Shown: one piece after another, positions 53,655-63,667 of the stretch
Layout: each line of letters opens with the position of its first letter
Numbering within the stretch: position 1 is the stretch's first letter
Assembly (NCBI GenBank): GCA_030425385.1
Contig: JAUIAH010000010.1
Location: 124,001-188,000, forward strand
Direction of reading: 5' to 3'
DNA from: Verrucomicrobiia bacterium
Lineage (GTDB): Bacteria > Verrucomicrobiota > Verrucomicrobiia > Verrucomicrobiales > DEV007
Length of the DNA: 64,000 nt
The notes under the pieces: generated by a model
Seen by the model: only the letters and a program-made list of their open reading frames with translations
Databases searched by the model: none
What the model was told of the DNA's origin: nothing
Translations under genes and position numbers: made by a program

Positions 53655-56600
53655 ATGAAGCCCGCTCTCTTGATTCCCGTGTGCCTCCTGATGGCAGCCA
53701 CGCTTCACGCCGAGGAAGTGCGTGAAACCAAGGTCATGACCCACGAGGTCACGAAGATTCGCATCGCGCGAGGAACTGTCGCGCTTCCCAATCATGGCTA
53801 CTGGGAAATTGGACATGTTGAAAGTGACTCGTGGCTTTCCGAGATCTTTCTTGAGCCCTCCTCCCCTCCTGCGATCGATCTCATGAGCGTGCGCAAAGGC
53901 CGCTTAGAAGACCGCCGAGCCATCCGCGCGCGAGGTCAAGCGCTGCGACAACTCTACTGGGCTGCCGACCGCTACGCCCGAGATGAAGGCGACGGGCTCG
54001 GACCCAAGGTGCTCGAATCACTCTCCGAATCGCGTCCCTGGCGAGATGGTCCCTACTTGCGAAATCATGACACCATTGCAGGCGTCCATTGGTTAGGGCA
54101 GAAGCGCCTCTTTGATGCCATTGATAGGCGGACGAAACCAGAGAAGGTTGAGCTCCTTGCCTTTGATACCACGCCCGCCATCGATGATGGGAAGCACTGG
54201 ATCCTCAACAATCACGGCGTGACAGAACGGATTGCCGTGGATGCCGAGCTCCTCAAACAGCACCGTTTGTCCCTCCGGCCGCGAGAGCAGCCCGCCGAGG
54301 AGCGTGTACGCGAACGTGCGCCCGTGAAAGATTACCACCTCTTCGCAAAGGTGTCAGGAGAACCCCATGGGAACATCACCATCCCCATGCACAATCTGAT
54401 CACTCGAGAAGAGCGCTCCATGCGTTGGAACGCGGAGGACTGGCAAGAGAGCGAGGAACCCCTGGCAAAGGAGTGGGCCCAGATTCGCGCGCAAGCGTTA
54501 GGGCGTTCGTTTGAATCCCCCCTCGCCAATCATTGGCGACGCCAATGGCAACGACAGTATGACTTGGATCCAGAAGCGCTAGGATTGCCTAGCGCCCGCA
54601 ACCGCGATCCCAATGCGGGCACCGCCACCACGATGAACGTGCTCGGTGGCCGCGCCGCCGTGCGGGAAACCCTGCAGATGCAGGATCTCATCGTTTCCTC
54701 CGAGACCTCGAAAGGCGAACGGCTGGCCATCGCGAAGGTGAAAGGCGTGGAGGTGCAATCGCACCCTTTTGATGAGATGTTAGCTGAAAGCCCGGAACCG
54801 AAGCCCTCACTAGCCCTTGCTGAGTGGGTGCCTCATGACCGTTTCCTGCTCTATCTTCCCGATCCCTCTAGCGTGTTCTCCATGTTGGATGGAGGGGCCA
54901 CATTTCTTCACAACACAAGTGTGCAAGTCACTTCTCGGAAGGTCGCCTATCATCTGAAGAATCGCTATCTGGCACGCCTGGGCATTTCAGAAACTCTGCT
55001 AGAGCAGTTTCTCAACACGGGCGTCATCGCGGAGATGGCCGTGATCCTGCCTGACCTCTTCCTCATCGACGGCACCGACGTCACCGTGGTGATGCGCACC
55101 ACCAGTCCCTTACTCACCGCCGCAGGGCTCCGACTGCTCGGCGTGCGCCTTCAAGATGGCCGAGCAAGCATAACCAACGCATCTGGCCAGATCGTTGTGT
55201 GGCAAATGCTCGATGATCATCTTCTCGTCAGCACGCATCCAGACGAGATCACTGCTACCATCGCTGCTAGCACCTCTGAGACCGGCCTTGGCAAGAGCGA
55301 TGAATTTCGCTACATGCTAGGACAAGTGCCAGTGACCGAGACCACACGCGTCTACGCCTATTTCTCGGATCCTTTCATCCGGCGCTTGGTGGGACCTGCC
55401 GTCAAGATCGGTCAACGGCGTCGCCTCGCCGCACGGGTTCGTTTGGAACAGGCCAGTGCTGCCGCCCTCAGTGCGCAGTGGGATGGCTACCAAGAGCGCC
55501 GTGTCGATGCCCTCATCAATCGCAAGTACCTTCCTGCCACTTTCGCCCAGCCGGACACAATCACCATCAATGAGGATTATGTCAGCATGTCGGACACCTA
55601 CGGGACGGTCAACGCCATGGCCACGCTCTTGCAGAATCCCGTGACGGATGTCTCTCCTGAGGAGAAGACTGCCTACGATCAGTACCTGAACCGCTACAAT
55701 CGCTTCTGGCGGCGTTACTTTGATCCCATCGCCATCCGCTACGAATGCACGGAGGATTCACACCAGGTGGAGACATTCATTCTGCCATTGATCGACAGTA
55801 GCCTCTACAACGGTCTCAAGGAAGTGCTCACGCCGGAGTCGGAGGGCACCCCCCTTCACCGCCCCCTGCTCACACCAGAGCCCATCGCCATGCTTTCCCT
55901 CAACTTGAATGAGGAGGCCTGGCTGGACATGATCGATGACTTTGGTCCCCTTTCGTTGCTACCCATTGTCGGAATGAATGGGGGCATCCTCGATTTGTTA
56001 GGCCCCGATTTCCACATGGCCATCCACGATGCCGATCCAGTCGTGGCGGTGGGAAGCGGTGAATTATCCGAGTTGCTCGGGCGCTTTGGCGGACGCGTGG
56101 GATCTGAGATGACGATGATCTCTGGTTTGGTCTCCATCCTCACACGTCCCACGACGCTCTTGCTAGGAATTCAAGATCCAGACAAGATGCGTCAGCAACT
56201 CAAGCGCCTCGCCGTGCAGAGCGATCCTCAAGGCCAGCGTTCTCTCGGATTCGCAGCCACCATCTCGCAGCTCACCGGCCAAGACAAATGGCTCCTCAAA
56301 CTCACTGCCGAAGGGCTCCTGAGTTTGCGATTCGGGCTGGAGGTTCAGAACCGTTACCTCGTCGTGACTAATCTTCCTTTGAGCATGGATGTGCAAGTGA
56401 CAGGACATCGAGAGACGCCCAACCGCGCAGTGGCCCTCAGCTTGGCTCCCCGAGCATGCGTCTCCCAACTGCCTGCTCTGTTTGCCTCCGCGGTGGAGAA
56501 TGATCGGTCCAGCGCTAGTGCAAGCGCTCATTGTCTCAAACCCTTTCTCATGACACCCCTCATCAATGACGTCAGAGACGCTCAAGCCTGGCACTACCGC

Positions 56601-56846
56601 CTCTTTGGCTTCGAACCCCAACATCCCGGAGGCGGACACTGGCAATGGGAGAACAGCCACCTCATCAGCTCACTCTATGGTCCCCCTTGGGCTGCCCAAC
56701 AACCGCCCTTCGATCCCGATAATCGCCACGTCGGGCTCCTACGACGGGTAGCTGATGTCGACCTGAGCATGCAGTTTGAAGAAGATGGACTCCGCAGCCT
56801 CGTCCGCTGGTCGTTGAAAGAAGCGTCTCCTCCTCTGGACAATTAG
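53655..56846 (+). CDS. Large secreted protein of unknown function
   Basis: A 1063-residue protein with a clear signal peptide (MKPALLIPVCLLMAATLHA). I recognise no domain. The middle contains a Lys/Arg-rich hydrophilic stretch (~200-350) and several hydrophobic, well-conserved-looking segments in the second half (e.g. PIAMLSLNLNEEAWLDMIDD and LISSLYGPPWAA). There is no membrane anchor. It begins 50 bp after the heme-fusion gene in the same direction, so it may be its partner in the same extracytoplasmic pathway. Confidence 0.7.
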   Translation: MKPALLIPVCLLMAATLHAEEVRETKVMTHEVTKIRIARGTVALPNHGYWEIGHVESDSWLSEIFLEPSSPPAIDLMSVRKGRLEDRRAIRARGQALRQLYWAADRYARDEGDGLGPKVLESLSESRPWRDGPYLRNHDTIAGVHWLGQKRLFDAIDRRTKPEKVELLAFDTTPAIDDGKHWILNNHGVTERIAVDAELLKQHRLSLRPREQPAEERVRERAPVKDYHLFAKVSGEPHGNITIPMHNLITREERSMRWNAEDWQESEEPLAKEWAQIRAQALGRSFESPLANHWRRQWQRQYDLDPEALGLPSARNRDPNAGTATTMNVLGGRAAVRETLQMQDLIVSSETSKGERLAIAKVKGVEVQSHPFDEMLAESPEPKPSLALAEWVPHDRFLLYLPDPSSVFSMLDGGATFLHNTSVQVTSRKVAYHLKNRYLARLGISETLLEQFLNTGVIAEMAVILPDLFLIDGTDVTVVMRTTSPLLTAAGLRLLGVRLQDGRASITNASGQIVVWQMLDDHLLVSTHPDEITATIAASTSETGLGKSDEFRYMLGQVPVTETTRVYAYFSDPFIRRLVGPAVKIGQRRRLAARVRLEQASAAALSAQWDGYQERRVDALINRKYLPATFAQPDTITINEDYVSMSDTYGTVNAMATLLQNPVTDVSPEEKTAYDQYLNRYNRFWRRYFDPIAIRYECTEDSHQVETFILPLIDSSLYNGLKEVLTPESEGTPLHRPLLTPEPIAMLSLNLNEEAWLDMIDDFGPLSLLPIVGMNGGILDLLGPDFHMAIHDADPVVAVGSGELSELLGRFGGRVGSEMTMISGLVSILTRPTTLLLGIQDPDKMRQQLKRLAVQSDPQGQRSLGFAATISQLTGQDKWLLKLTAEGLLSLRFGLEVQNRYLVVTNLPLSMDVQVTGHRETPNRAVALSLAPRACVSQLPALFASAVENDRSSASASAHCLKPFLMTPLINDVRDAQAWHYRLFGFEPQHPGGGHWQWENSHLISSLYGPPWAAQQPPFDPDNRHVGLLRRVADVDLSMQFEEDGLRSLVRWSLKEASPPLDN

Positions 56847-56885
56847 TACTTTCGCTCTCGGCATGCCCTGTCTTAACTCCTCCCC

Positions 56886-58361
56886 ATGGAGACTCTCCGC
56901 AATCATATCCAGGGCGAATGGACCGCCAGCGCGTCGACAGACACCTTGCCCGTCGAGAACCCCGCCACCAGCGAGACCCTAGCACAGGTACCGATAGGTC
57001 CCGACACGGCAGCGGATGTCAATGCGGCCGTCGCCGCCGCTGTGACGGCTCAACGCGCGTGGAGAGAAACGCCCGTCGGCGATCGCGTGCAACCTCTGTT
57101 CCGCCTCAAGCTATTGTTAGAAGAACATCGGGAAGACTTGGCGCGCACCATCACCTTGGAATGTGGCAAGACCATCGGAGAAGCCCGCGGGGAAATGCAG
57201 CGCGCCATTGAGAACGTCGAGGTTGCCTGCGGCATGCCCGTCCTCATGCAGAGCGAGTTTATTGAAGACATTGCTAGAGGCATCGACGAGTTCATGATTC
57301 GCCAACCAGTGGGGGTCGGATGCTGCATCGCGCCCTTCAACTTCCCTGGCATGATCGTCTTCTGGTTTCTCCCTTACGCTGTTGCCTGCGGCAATGGCTT
57401 TATCATCAAGCCTTCCGAAAAGGTCCCCCTCACCATGGTGAAAGTGTTTGAACTGTTAGACCAGTGCGGATTCCCCAAAGGCTTGATCAACTTGGTGCAT
57501 GGCGGTCGGGAAACGGTCGATGCCCTGCTCGAGCACCCTGACATCAAGACGGTGAGCTTCGTTGGCAGTTCCACCGTCGCTCGGCAGATCTACGCCAAAG
57601 CCTCCGCGCATGGTAAACGGGTTCAAGCACAAGGAGGAGCGAAGAATCCGATCATCGTTCTGCCAGACGCCGACTTGGAAATGGCGGCCAAGATCGTAGG
57701 CGACAGCGTCTACGGTTGTGCAGGGCAACGTTGTCTTGCTGCGTCTAACATCGTCACGGTAGGCGATGAGAAGGGCGACGTGAGAGATGCCATTCTGGCT
57801 GCGGCAGAATCCAAACGCACGGGCTTCGGCCTGGATGACGCGGTCGACATGGGCCCAGTGATTTCTGCTGAGAGCAAGGCCCGCGTGGAGTCCCTGATCG
57901 CTCAAGGAATTCAAGAGGGTGCCAAGCCTGTTCTCGACGGGCGCGGAGCCTCGATCGACGGTTATGAGAAAGGGCACTTTGTCAGGCCCACCGTGCTCGA
58001 AGATGTGCCTCTCGACGGCGACCTCGTCCGCACGGAGATCTTCGGCCCTGTCATGAGTCTCCTCCATCTGAAGACCATCGATGAAGCGATCGACTTCATC
58101 AACGGTGGCGCTTATGGGAACATGGCCTGTCTCTTTACCAGCAGCGGAGCGCACGCACGCGCCTTCCGTTATCGGGCGCAAGCGGGCAACATTGGCATCA
58201 ACATCGGGGTCGCTGCCCCTATGGCTCAGTTTCCTTTTAGCGGCTGGAAAGAGAGCTTCTTTGGAGATCTTCACGGGCAAGGCAAGCATGCAGTGGAGTT
58301 CTTCACGCAAACGAAAGTGGTCGTGGAACGCTGGCCGAAAGAGTGGAGCCGCCAATTCTAA
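56886..58361 (+). CDS. iolA: CoA-acylating methylmalonate-semialdehyde dehydrogenase
   Basis: A 491-residue ALDH that converts malonate or methylmalonate semialdehyde with CoA and NAD to acetyl- or propionyl-CoA, the last step of myo-inositol and valine breakdown. Landmarks: [20 protein letters not shown] (~142), [23 protein letters not shown], the catalytic cysteine in [12 protein letters not shown] (~283), and [13 protein letters not shown], where other ALDHs have ELGGKNP: loss of the general-base Glu is characteristic of MMSDH. It ends 16 bp before the iolE-like gene; the three genes form an inositol operon. Confidence 0.92.
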   Translation: METLRNHIQGEWTASASTDTLPVENPATSETLAQVPIGPDTAADVNAAVAAAVTAQRAWRETPVGDRVQPLFRLKLLLEEHREDLARTITLECGKTIGEARGEMQRAIENVEVACGMPVLMQSEFIEDIARGIDEFMIRQPVGVGCCIAPFNFPGMIVFWFLPYAVACGNGFIIKPSEKVPLTMVKVFELLDQCGFPKGLINLVHGGRETVDALLEHPDIKTVSFVGSSTVARQIYAKASAHGKRVQAQGGAKNPIIVLPDADLEMAAKIVGDSVYGCAGQRCLAASNIVTVGDEKGDVRDAILAAAESKRTGFGLDDAVDMGPVISAESKARVESLIAQGIQEGAKPVLDGRGASIDGYEKGHFVRPTVLEDVPLDGDLVRTEIFGPVMSLLHLKTIDEAIDFINGGAYGNMACLFTSSGAHARAFRYRAQAGNIGINIGVAAPMAQFPFSGWKESFFGDLHGQGKHAVEFFTQTKVVVERWPKEWSRQF

Positions 58362-58377
58362 CATCTTCGTTATCGAC

Positions 58378-59277
58378 ATGATTCAAGTGGCCAATGCTCC
58401 GTGTTCGTGGGGCGTCTTGGAGTTCGCCTTGGAAGGGGAAGCGGCGGGCTATGCTCAGGTGCTCGATGAAATGCGCGCCACCGGTTACGCGGGGACTGAG
58501 CTTGGAGATTGGGGATTCATGCCGACGGAACCCTCTGCCCTATCAGAAGCCTTGTCTGAGCGTTCCCTACAGTTGCTAGGAGCGTTCGTGCCTGTGAAGC
58601 TCGCAGAAACGGCGGCACTCGAAGGCGCGCTCGACGTGGTCACGCGCACAGCAACCCTCATGCGCGACGCTGGTTTCCCCCATGCTTTCATCGTGCTCGC
58701 GGATGACAATGGCACCGACCCTCTACGAACGGCCAAAGCGGGACGGATCGACCCTGAGGATGGCTGGAGCGGCGCGCAATGGGGGATCGCCGGGGAAACG
58801 ATCAACACACTTGCTAGAGTCATTCGCGACCAGACAGGCCTGCGCACCGTGTTTCACCATCATGCCGCGGGCTTTGTCGAGACGCCAGACGAAGTGCGTA
58901 CCCTGCTTGAGTCCACCGCCCCCGACCTGGTTGGGCTGGTGTTAGATATGGGGCACTATTGCTTTGGCGGGGGTGATCCGATGACGGCTCTCACCGAGTG
59001 GCGTTCGCGGATCTGGCACGTTCACTACAAGGATTGCGACGCCGCCATCGCGGCGCAAGCGCGCCAAAAGCACTGGGATTACTTCCAATCCGTCGCCGCT
59101 GGCGTCTTCTGCAAACTCGGAGAGGGTGCCGTCGACTTTCCCGCCATCACCTCGACATTGCAGGCAAGCGGTTACGACGATTGGATCGTGGTCGAGCAAG
59201 ATGTCCTCCCCGGCATGGGCGCGCCGAAAGCCTGCGCGCAGTTCAACCGTGACTATTTGAAAGGACTTGGTCTATGA
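58378..59277 (+). CDS. iolE: Inosose dehydratase-like sugar phosphate isomerase/epimerase (IolE family)
   Basis: A 299-residue TIM-barrel protein of the xylose isomerase-like superfamily. The N-terminal VANAPCSWGVLEF is characteristic of IolE, and HHHAAGFVETPDE (~160), LVLDMGHYCFGGGDP and WHVHYKDCD carry likely metal and active-site residues. IolE dehydrates scyllo-inosose to 3D-trihydroxycyclohexane-1,2-dione. Its start is supported by the spacing after iolA and by the family N-terminus; an alternative long ORF from 58081 overlaps iolA and was rejected. It overlaps the next gene by 4 bp (ATGA). Confidence 0.85.
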   Translation: MIQVANAPCSWGVLEFALEGEAAGYAQVLDEMRATGYAGTELGDWGFMPTEPSALSEALSERSLQLLGAFVPVKLAETAALEGALDVVTRTATLMRDAGFPHAFIVLADDNGTDPLRTAKAGRIDPEDGWSGAQWGIAGETINTLARVIRDQTGLRTVFHHHAAGFVETPDEVRTLLESTAPDLVGLVLDMGHYCFGGGDPMTALTEWRSRIWHVHYKDCDAAIAAQARQKHWDYFQSVAAGVFCKLGEGAVDFPAITSTLQASGYDDWIVVEQDVLPGMGAPKACAQFNRDYLKGLGL

Positions 59278-60275
59278 AACCTGAACCACTTCGCCTTGGG
59301 GTCATCGGTCTCGGCCGGATCGGCCAGATTCATTTCAGCAATCTCAGAGGCGCCATTGGCAACGCCCAGGTCGTGGCGGCAGCGGATCCCTTTAGCGAAG
59401 CTCGTGACCTCGCCGCAAATGATGGCATCACCACCCACGCGACGGTTGAGGCTTTGCTAGAGACTCCTCAACTTGATGGCGTCGTTGTGTGCTCGCCCAC
59501 CGATGAACATGCCAATCACGTCGCCATGGCGGCTCAAGCAGGGAAACACGTCTTTTGTGAAAAGCCACTCGACCTCTCCGTGGAGCGCGTTCAGGAGACA
59601 CTGACCACTGTCCAGGCTGCTGGGGTGCAATTGATGTTAGGATTCAACAGACGGTTTGACCCTCATTTCGCCAAAGTGCAATCGGTGGTTAGGAACGGCG
59701 GCATTGGAGACCCTCACATGATTCGCATCACCAGTCGTGATCCCTCCCCACCCCCCATTGACTACATCGAACGATCGGGCGGACTCTTTCTGGACATGAC
59801 GATCCACGACTTCGACATGGCTCGCTACTTGGCAGCGAGCCCTGTGACAGAGATCTACGCGCGCGGATCCAATCTCGTCGACCCTGCCATTGGCGAGGCA
59901 GGCGATATTGATAGTGCCGTCTGCGTGCTCAGCTTCGCTAACGGTGCCACTGCCGTGATCGACAATAGCCGGAAAGCGAGCTACGGCTATGACCAACGCG
60001 TGGAAGTCTTTGGCGCACTTGGGATGATCGCAGCTGGGAACGAACGCGAGACTCAGCATCAATGGCTGACCGCCACGGGCGAACAACGCGCGCTGCCGAA
60101 GCATTTCTTTCTCGAACGCTATGAAGCAGCCTATCGATTGGAAATGCAGGCATTCGTGGATGCGATCCGAAACGAAGAACCTGTTCCGGTGACAGGAGCA
60201 GACGGGCTGCAGGCCCTTCTGTTAGGACTCGCGGCGCAAGAATCAATGCAAACGAATCGCCCCGTGACCCTCTAG
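59274..60275 (+). CDS. iolG: Inositol 2-dehydrogenase (IolG, Gfo/Idh/MocA family)
   Basis: A 333-residue NAD-dependent dehydrogenase. The Rossmann motif GVIGLGRIGQIH is at ~9-20, the catalytic Lys-Pro motif CEKPLDLS at ~96, and the C-terminal domain has RDPSPPPIDYIERSGG and DMTIHDFDMARY (~165), which are typical of IolG. It oxidises myo-inositol to scyllo-inosose, the first step of the pathway. Coupled to iolE by the 4-bp overlap. Only three iol-type genes are here; other pathway genes (iolB, iolC, iolD) must lie elsewhere. Confidence 0.92.
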   Translation: MKPEPLRLGVIGLGRIGQIHFSNLRGAIGNAQVVAAADPFSEARDLAANDGITTHATVEALLETPQLDGVVVCSPTDEHANHVAMAAQAGKHVFCEKPLDLSVERVQETLTTVQAAGVQLMLGFNRRFDPHFAKVQSVVRNGGIGDPHMIRITSRDPSPPPIDYIERSGGLFLDMTIHDFDMARYLAASPVTEIYARGSNLVDPAIGEAGDIDSAVCVLSFANGATAVIDNSRKASYGYDQRVEVFGALGMIAAGNERETQHQWLTATGEQRALPKHFFLERYEAAYRLEMQAFVDAIRNEEPVPVTGADGLQALLLGLAAQESMQTNRPVTL

Positions 60276-60279
60276 AACG

Positions 60280-63200
60280 ATGGAGCCCTCCCTTCCCGGT
60301 CCTCTCCCCGCCCAGTTTCGCGGAGTTCGAAGGCGTGTGTGGCAATGCCTCGCGGCCACGTGGTGGGGCTGCTTTATCTTCGCAGCCACCATCGGGTTCC
60401 TCTGCGTCTGGATCTCTGATCGCTTCGGAAACTGTCCCCAGCCATGGCGACTCACCGCCTTCATTCTCGCAGGAATCGGATTGGGTGGCATCAGTGTGTG
60501 GATGATGTTCCGTCATGCCTGGCCGCTGCGCACGCGACAAGGCATAGGACACTTCCTTCGACGATGGGATCGAGGGACCGGAGATCGCGCCCTCTCCGTC
60601 TTGGCTCTTGCCGAATCCAAGAATCACGACTGGTCTGAGGTATCCCCGGCCCTGCGCGACGCAGCCATGAAACAGTTGGCGGATCAGTTAGGCGAGACTG
60701 ACTGGAATGAGGCGGTCGATTCAAAGCCTGCCCGCAAAGCCTGTGCGGTGGCAGGCTGGTGCTTGCTCGCGGCCGGTGGCCTTCTCCTGTGGGCTCCCCA
60801 GGCAGGTTTGAATGCCCTGGCTCGTACGTTTCTGCCTTGGTTAGACATCACACGATACACTTTCGTTCAATGTGAGTCCATTCCTGAGATTCATCGTGTG
60901 GCGCACGGGGAATCATCTACTTGGAACGTTTCTTTGGATGAACGATCCCGCTGGCAACCTTCCCAAGCGAAAGCGTTCCTCCCAGGAAAGCCGCCGCTCA
61001 CCACCTCTCTGCAGGACGGACGCTACACCTTCGCACTCCCTCCCCTGACAGACACGCAGCATCTCCGCTTCCACGCGGGAGATGCTCGCCATGTCGTGAC
61101 GCTGGAGCCGATGCATCGCCCCGGCCTCACCGCCCTTAGGGCTACGGTTGACTTGCCAGATTACCTTCAACGTAGCCCCTCCACAGAAGTGATCACGCGG
61201 GACATCGTCAACGTCATCCGCGGAAGTTCGGTCCGCCTCACCGGCACCGCGAATCGTTCTCTAGCAGAAGCCTTCATGGAAGGCTCCGTGTCGCAAGCGC
61301 TCCAGCTTGACGACGTTCAACTGACAACTTCCAAGCCCATCGTCATCGGCGAGGATCTCGTTTCCATCCAGTGGCACTGGCAAGATCATCACGGATTCAC
61401 CGGCAAAAAACCTCTCCGGCTTGAAATTCGTCCAGTGGAGGATGAATCCCCGCGCGTGGCCTTGCAGACCGGTCACGAGGGAACCATAGCTATGTTAGGG
61501 ATCGAGACCTTCACGCTCGTGATCCGCGCGACGGATGACTATGGCCTCCGTGATATTGGCTACGTGTGGGGCGCTGCCGAAGAACGTCCAGAAGACGTCT
61601 ACGAACGCCAACATCAGCGCCACCGCGTGCGCGAAGGAGATCCAGAAACACTCGCGCTCGACGCCGAGGCCACTTGGGCACCCGAATCGCTCGGACTGGC
61701 TCCGGGACTCTGGCAAGTGTGGGCCTATGCGAGGGACTTTCAGACGGCTGCGGCTCCCACCTTCTCAGCCGCGAGAGCAATCCGCATCCTAACTGAGGAA
61801 GAACATGCCGAGCGCGTGCGTGCGCAATTCCAACACATTCAGGAACGTCTGGAAATAGTGGTCCGCCAGGAGGGTCATTTAAAGCAGCGCACTGAAGATC
61901 TCGCCTCCAAGGAGACGCCTGACGCTGCCGCCCTCCAGCAGCTCGAGGCCGCTGAGAAGGCGCAAGCCAAAGCGCTCTCCAAGCTTGCCGAACAAACCGC
62001 CGGTTTGTTAGAGCAAGCTCTCAAGAACAGTACCTTTGACCCGCAGAGCTTGGATCCATGGGGCGCGATGTTGGGAGCGATGCAGAGCGTGGCCGAAGAG
62101 GGCATGCCCATGGCTGCGCAATCACTCAACGCCGCCAGCGCCGCGGCCGCGGGTGGGGAATCAGCCAAGAGTCGTTCCGCCCAACAAGCCGCCATTGCCC
62201 AACAAGCTGCCAATCTGGAAACGCTGGCTCAGGCCATGGGCCAGGGACAAGCCACCGAGGAACGTCTGGAAGCGGCGACTTTTGTGAATCGCCTGCGGAA
62301 AGCAGCGACGGCAGAGGAACAGGTAGCGATGGCCATGAAAGAGACGGTGTTAGAGCAAGCAGGTCGTACCCCACGGGAGCTCGATCCGCCACAGTTTGAA
62401 GCCCTTCAGGGCCTCGCCCATACCCACGAGAACACGCGCGAAGCTGTTGACTATCTCATCTCGGATCTGGAACACTATCATCGTCGCACCGAGAAACTCG
62501 TTTATGGGACCGTCCATCGCGAGATGGTTGATGCCGCGACGCCTATCGCTATGAAAGGCATCACCCAACGCGTGCAACGCAATCAACACGGGCGCGTCAT
62601 TCAGAATGCCCTCCAATGGGCCGAACGTTTCCATGCCTGGGCGGACGCTCTAGCAAAGGGCCGCCAAGAAGAGAAAGAGCCGGATCCCTCCGATGGGAGC
62701 GGCGAAGGAGAGGGCCAGGGCGATACGGAATTGATGTTAGCCATCATGCGCTTGGTCCAACGGGAGATGGCTTTGCGTGATCAAACACGTGCCTTGGATC
62801 AACGCCGAACGGCGAACGGATACGTCAGCGCAGCCAAGCGCTTGGCCATGGTTCAGAGGGAGATGCAATTCGAAGTCGCTCAACTGTTAGCACGAGCACT
62901 CGGCCCGGAGGTCCAAGAGAAGCTACGCGTGGCTGCTCGCGCCATGGACGACGCCGCCACGCTGCTAGACAAGCCAGAGACCGGTGGGGCGACCATTGCC
63001 GCGGAGACGGAAGTGATCGAACACCTCGGCAAGGCGGCCCAATCGGCCGGGCAGATGGGCGGCCAATCCAAAGCCATGGAAGCACTTGAAGAATTGTTAG
63101 CCTTGATGGAACTGGGCAACAGCCCCGGAGGGAATCCACAGGGGAGCGCCTCGAACCTTGCCAGCGCCGAGGCCCGCGGCGCCATGGACCGCGACGGGCG

Positions 63201-63312
63201 CGAAGCGCGTTCCGTAGAGGGTATCCGTGGGCACGCGCCAGGTGACCTTCCTGAAGAATTTCGCGAAGCCCTCGGCCGCTTCTTCGAACGGCGAGAGGCC
63301 TTGCGGGAGTAG
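60280..63312 (+). CDS. DUF4175-like membrane protein with coiled coils
   Basis: A 1010-residue protein. Membrane spans at ~25-48, ~62-82 and ~150-170 are followed by a beta-rich extracytoplasmic region (~190-490) and long helical coiled coils rich in Gln and Ala (~505-760 and ~800-940), ending in a charged tail. The plan resembles DUF4175-type proteins, which are often encoded beside MoxR/DUF58/TgpA clusters in PVC bacteria. Here it instead follows iolG by 4 bp, so it is co-transcribed with the inositol genes or has its own promoter within them. No catalytic motif seen. Confidence 0.75.
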   Translation: MEPSLPGPLPAQFRGVRRRVWQCLAATWWGCFIFAATIGFLCVWISDRFGNCPQPWRLTAFILAGIGLGGISVWMMFRHAWPLRTRQGIGHFLRRWDRGTGDRALSVLALAESKNHDWSEVSPALRDAAMKQLADQLGETDWNEAVDSKPARKACAVAGWCLLAAGGLLLWAPQAGLNALARTFLPWLDITRYTFVQCESIPEIHRVAHGESSTWNVSLDERSRWQPSQAKAFLPGKPPLTTSLQDGRYTFALPPLTDTQHLRFHAGDARHVVTLEPMHRPGLTALRATVDLPDYLQRSPSTEVITRDIVNVIRGSSVRLTGTANRSLAEAFMEGSVSQALQLDDVQLTTSKPIVIGEDLVSIQWHWQDHHGFTGKKPLRLEIRPVEDESPRVALQTGHEGTIAMLGIETFTLVIRATDDYGLRDIGYVWGAAEERPEDVYERQHQRHRVREGDPETLALDAEATWAPESLGLAPGLWQVWAYARDFQTAAAPTFSAARAIRILTEEEHAERVRAQFQHIQERLEIVVRQEGHLKQRTEDLASKETPDAAALQQLEAAEKAQAKALSKLAEQTAGLLEQALKNSTFDPQSLDPWGAMLGAMQSVAEEGMPMAAQSLNAASAAAAGGESAKSRSAQQAAIAQQAANLETLAQAMGQGQATEERLEAATFVNRLRKAATAEEQVAMAMKETVLEQAGRTPRELDPPQFEALQGLAHTHENTREAVDYLISDLEHYHRRTEKLVYGTVHREMVDAATPIAMKGITQRVQRNQHGRVIQNALQWAERFHAWADALAKGRQEEKEPDPSDGSGEGEGQGDTELMLAIMRLVQREMALRDQTRALDQRRTANGYVSAAKRLAMVQREMQFEVAQLLARALGPEVQEKLRVAARAMDDAATLLDKPETGGATIAAETEVIEHLGKAAQSAGQMGGQSKAMEALEELLALMELGNSPGGNPQGSASNLASAEARGAMDRDGREARSVEGIRGHAPGDLPEEFREALGRFFERREALRE

Positions 63313-63337
63313 CCTAACGTTTGGCTATTCCAAGCAA

Positions 63338-63562
63338 TCAACCTTCCGCACCAGCAGTCGAATTGCTCCCCGCAATCCCGGTCATGGTCAACAGCGGGAG
63401 AATGTAGAAGCCCTCCTCATCGTCGTACACTGTGGCGAACGTCCCCTTGGGTGAGAGTGAAATATAATCCTGGTGGGGAATGTGATACTCCTTCCCATCC
63501 GCCATTCGTATCGTGAGTGGGTTTCCACTGCGAACCGCCGCTTGCACCTGACTTCTGCTCAT
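63338..63562 (-). CDS. Small conserved-looking protein of unknown function
   Basis: A 74-residue soluble protein, with LTIRMADGKEYHIPHQDYIS and FATVYDDEEGFYILPLLTMTGI forming a compact alternating pattern. It resembles small planctomycete and verrucomicrobial proteins of the type 'effect on a ligand-binding or DNA-binding small domain', for which no role is established. It is a lone minus-strand gene converging on the DUF4175-like gene (25 bp gap). Confidence 0.6.
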   Translation of the reverse strand: MSRSQVQAAVRSGNPLTIRMADGKEYHIPHQDYISLSPKGTFATVYDDEEGFYILPLLTMTGIAGSNSTAGAEG

Positions 63563-63667
63563 CCATTACTATAGATCGAGTGAGAGACATGAGCAAGTGA
63601 CGACCTGACGCTGCGCAATTGACTGACCCTCTTGACCACCCATCGGCTTCCCCTTCAGAATGTGGGC

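Noticed and set aside
58081..58377. Extending the iolE-like gene upstream to 58081
   Set aside because: This would overlap iolA by about 280 bp; the ATG at 58378 gives the family's N-terminus.
57456..58379. A 307-codon minus-strand frame antisense to iolA
   Set aside because: It mirrors the iolA gene with its conserved catalytic motifs, and no domain is seen.
36751..62011. TTGTTAG taken as a proven DNA-uptake sequence
   Set aside because: comEC is present but no count or uptake evidence supports the link; it is reported only as an over-represented word.
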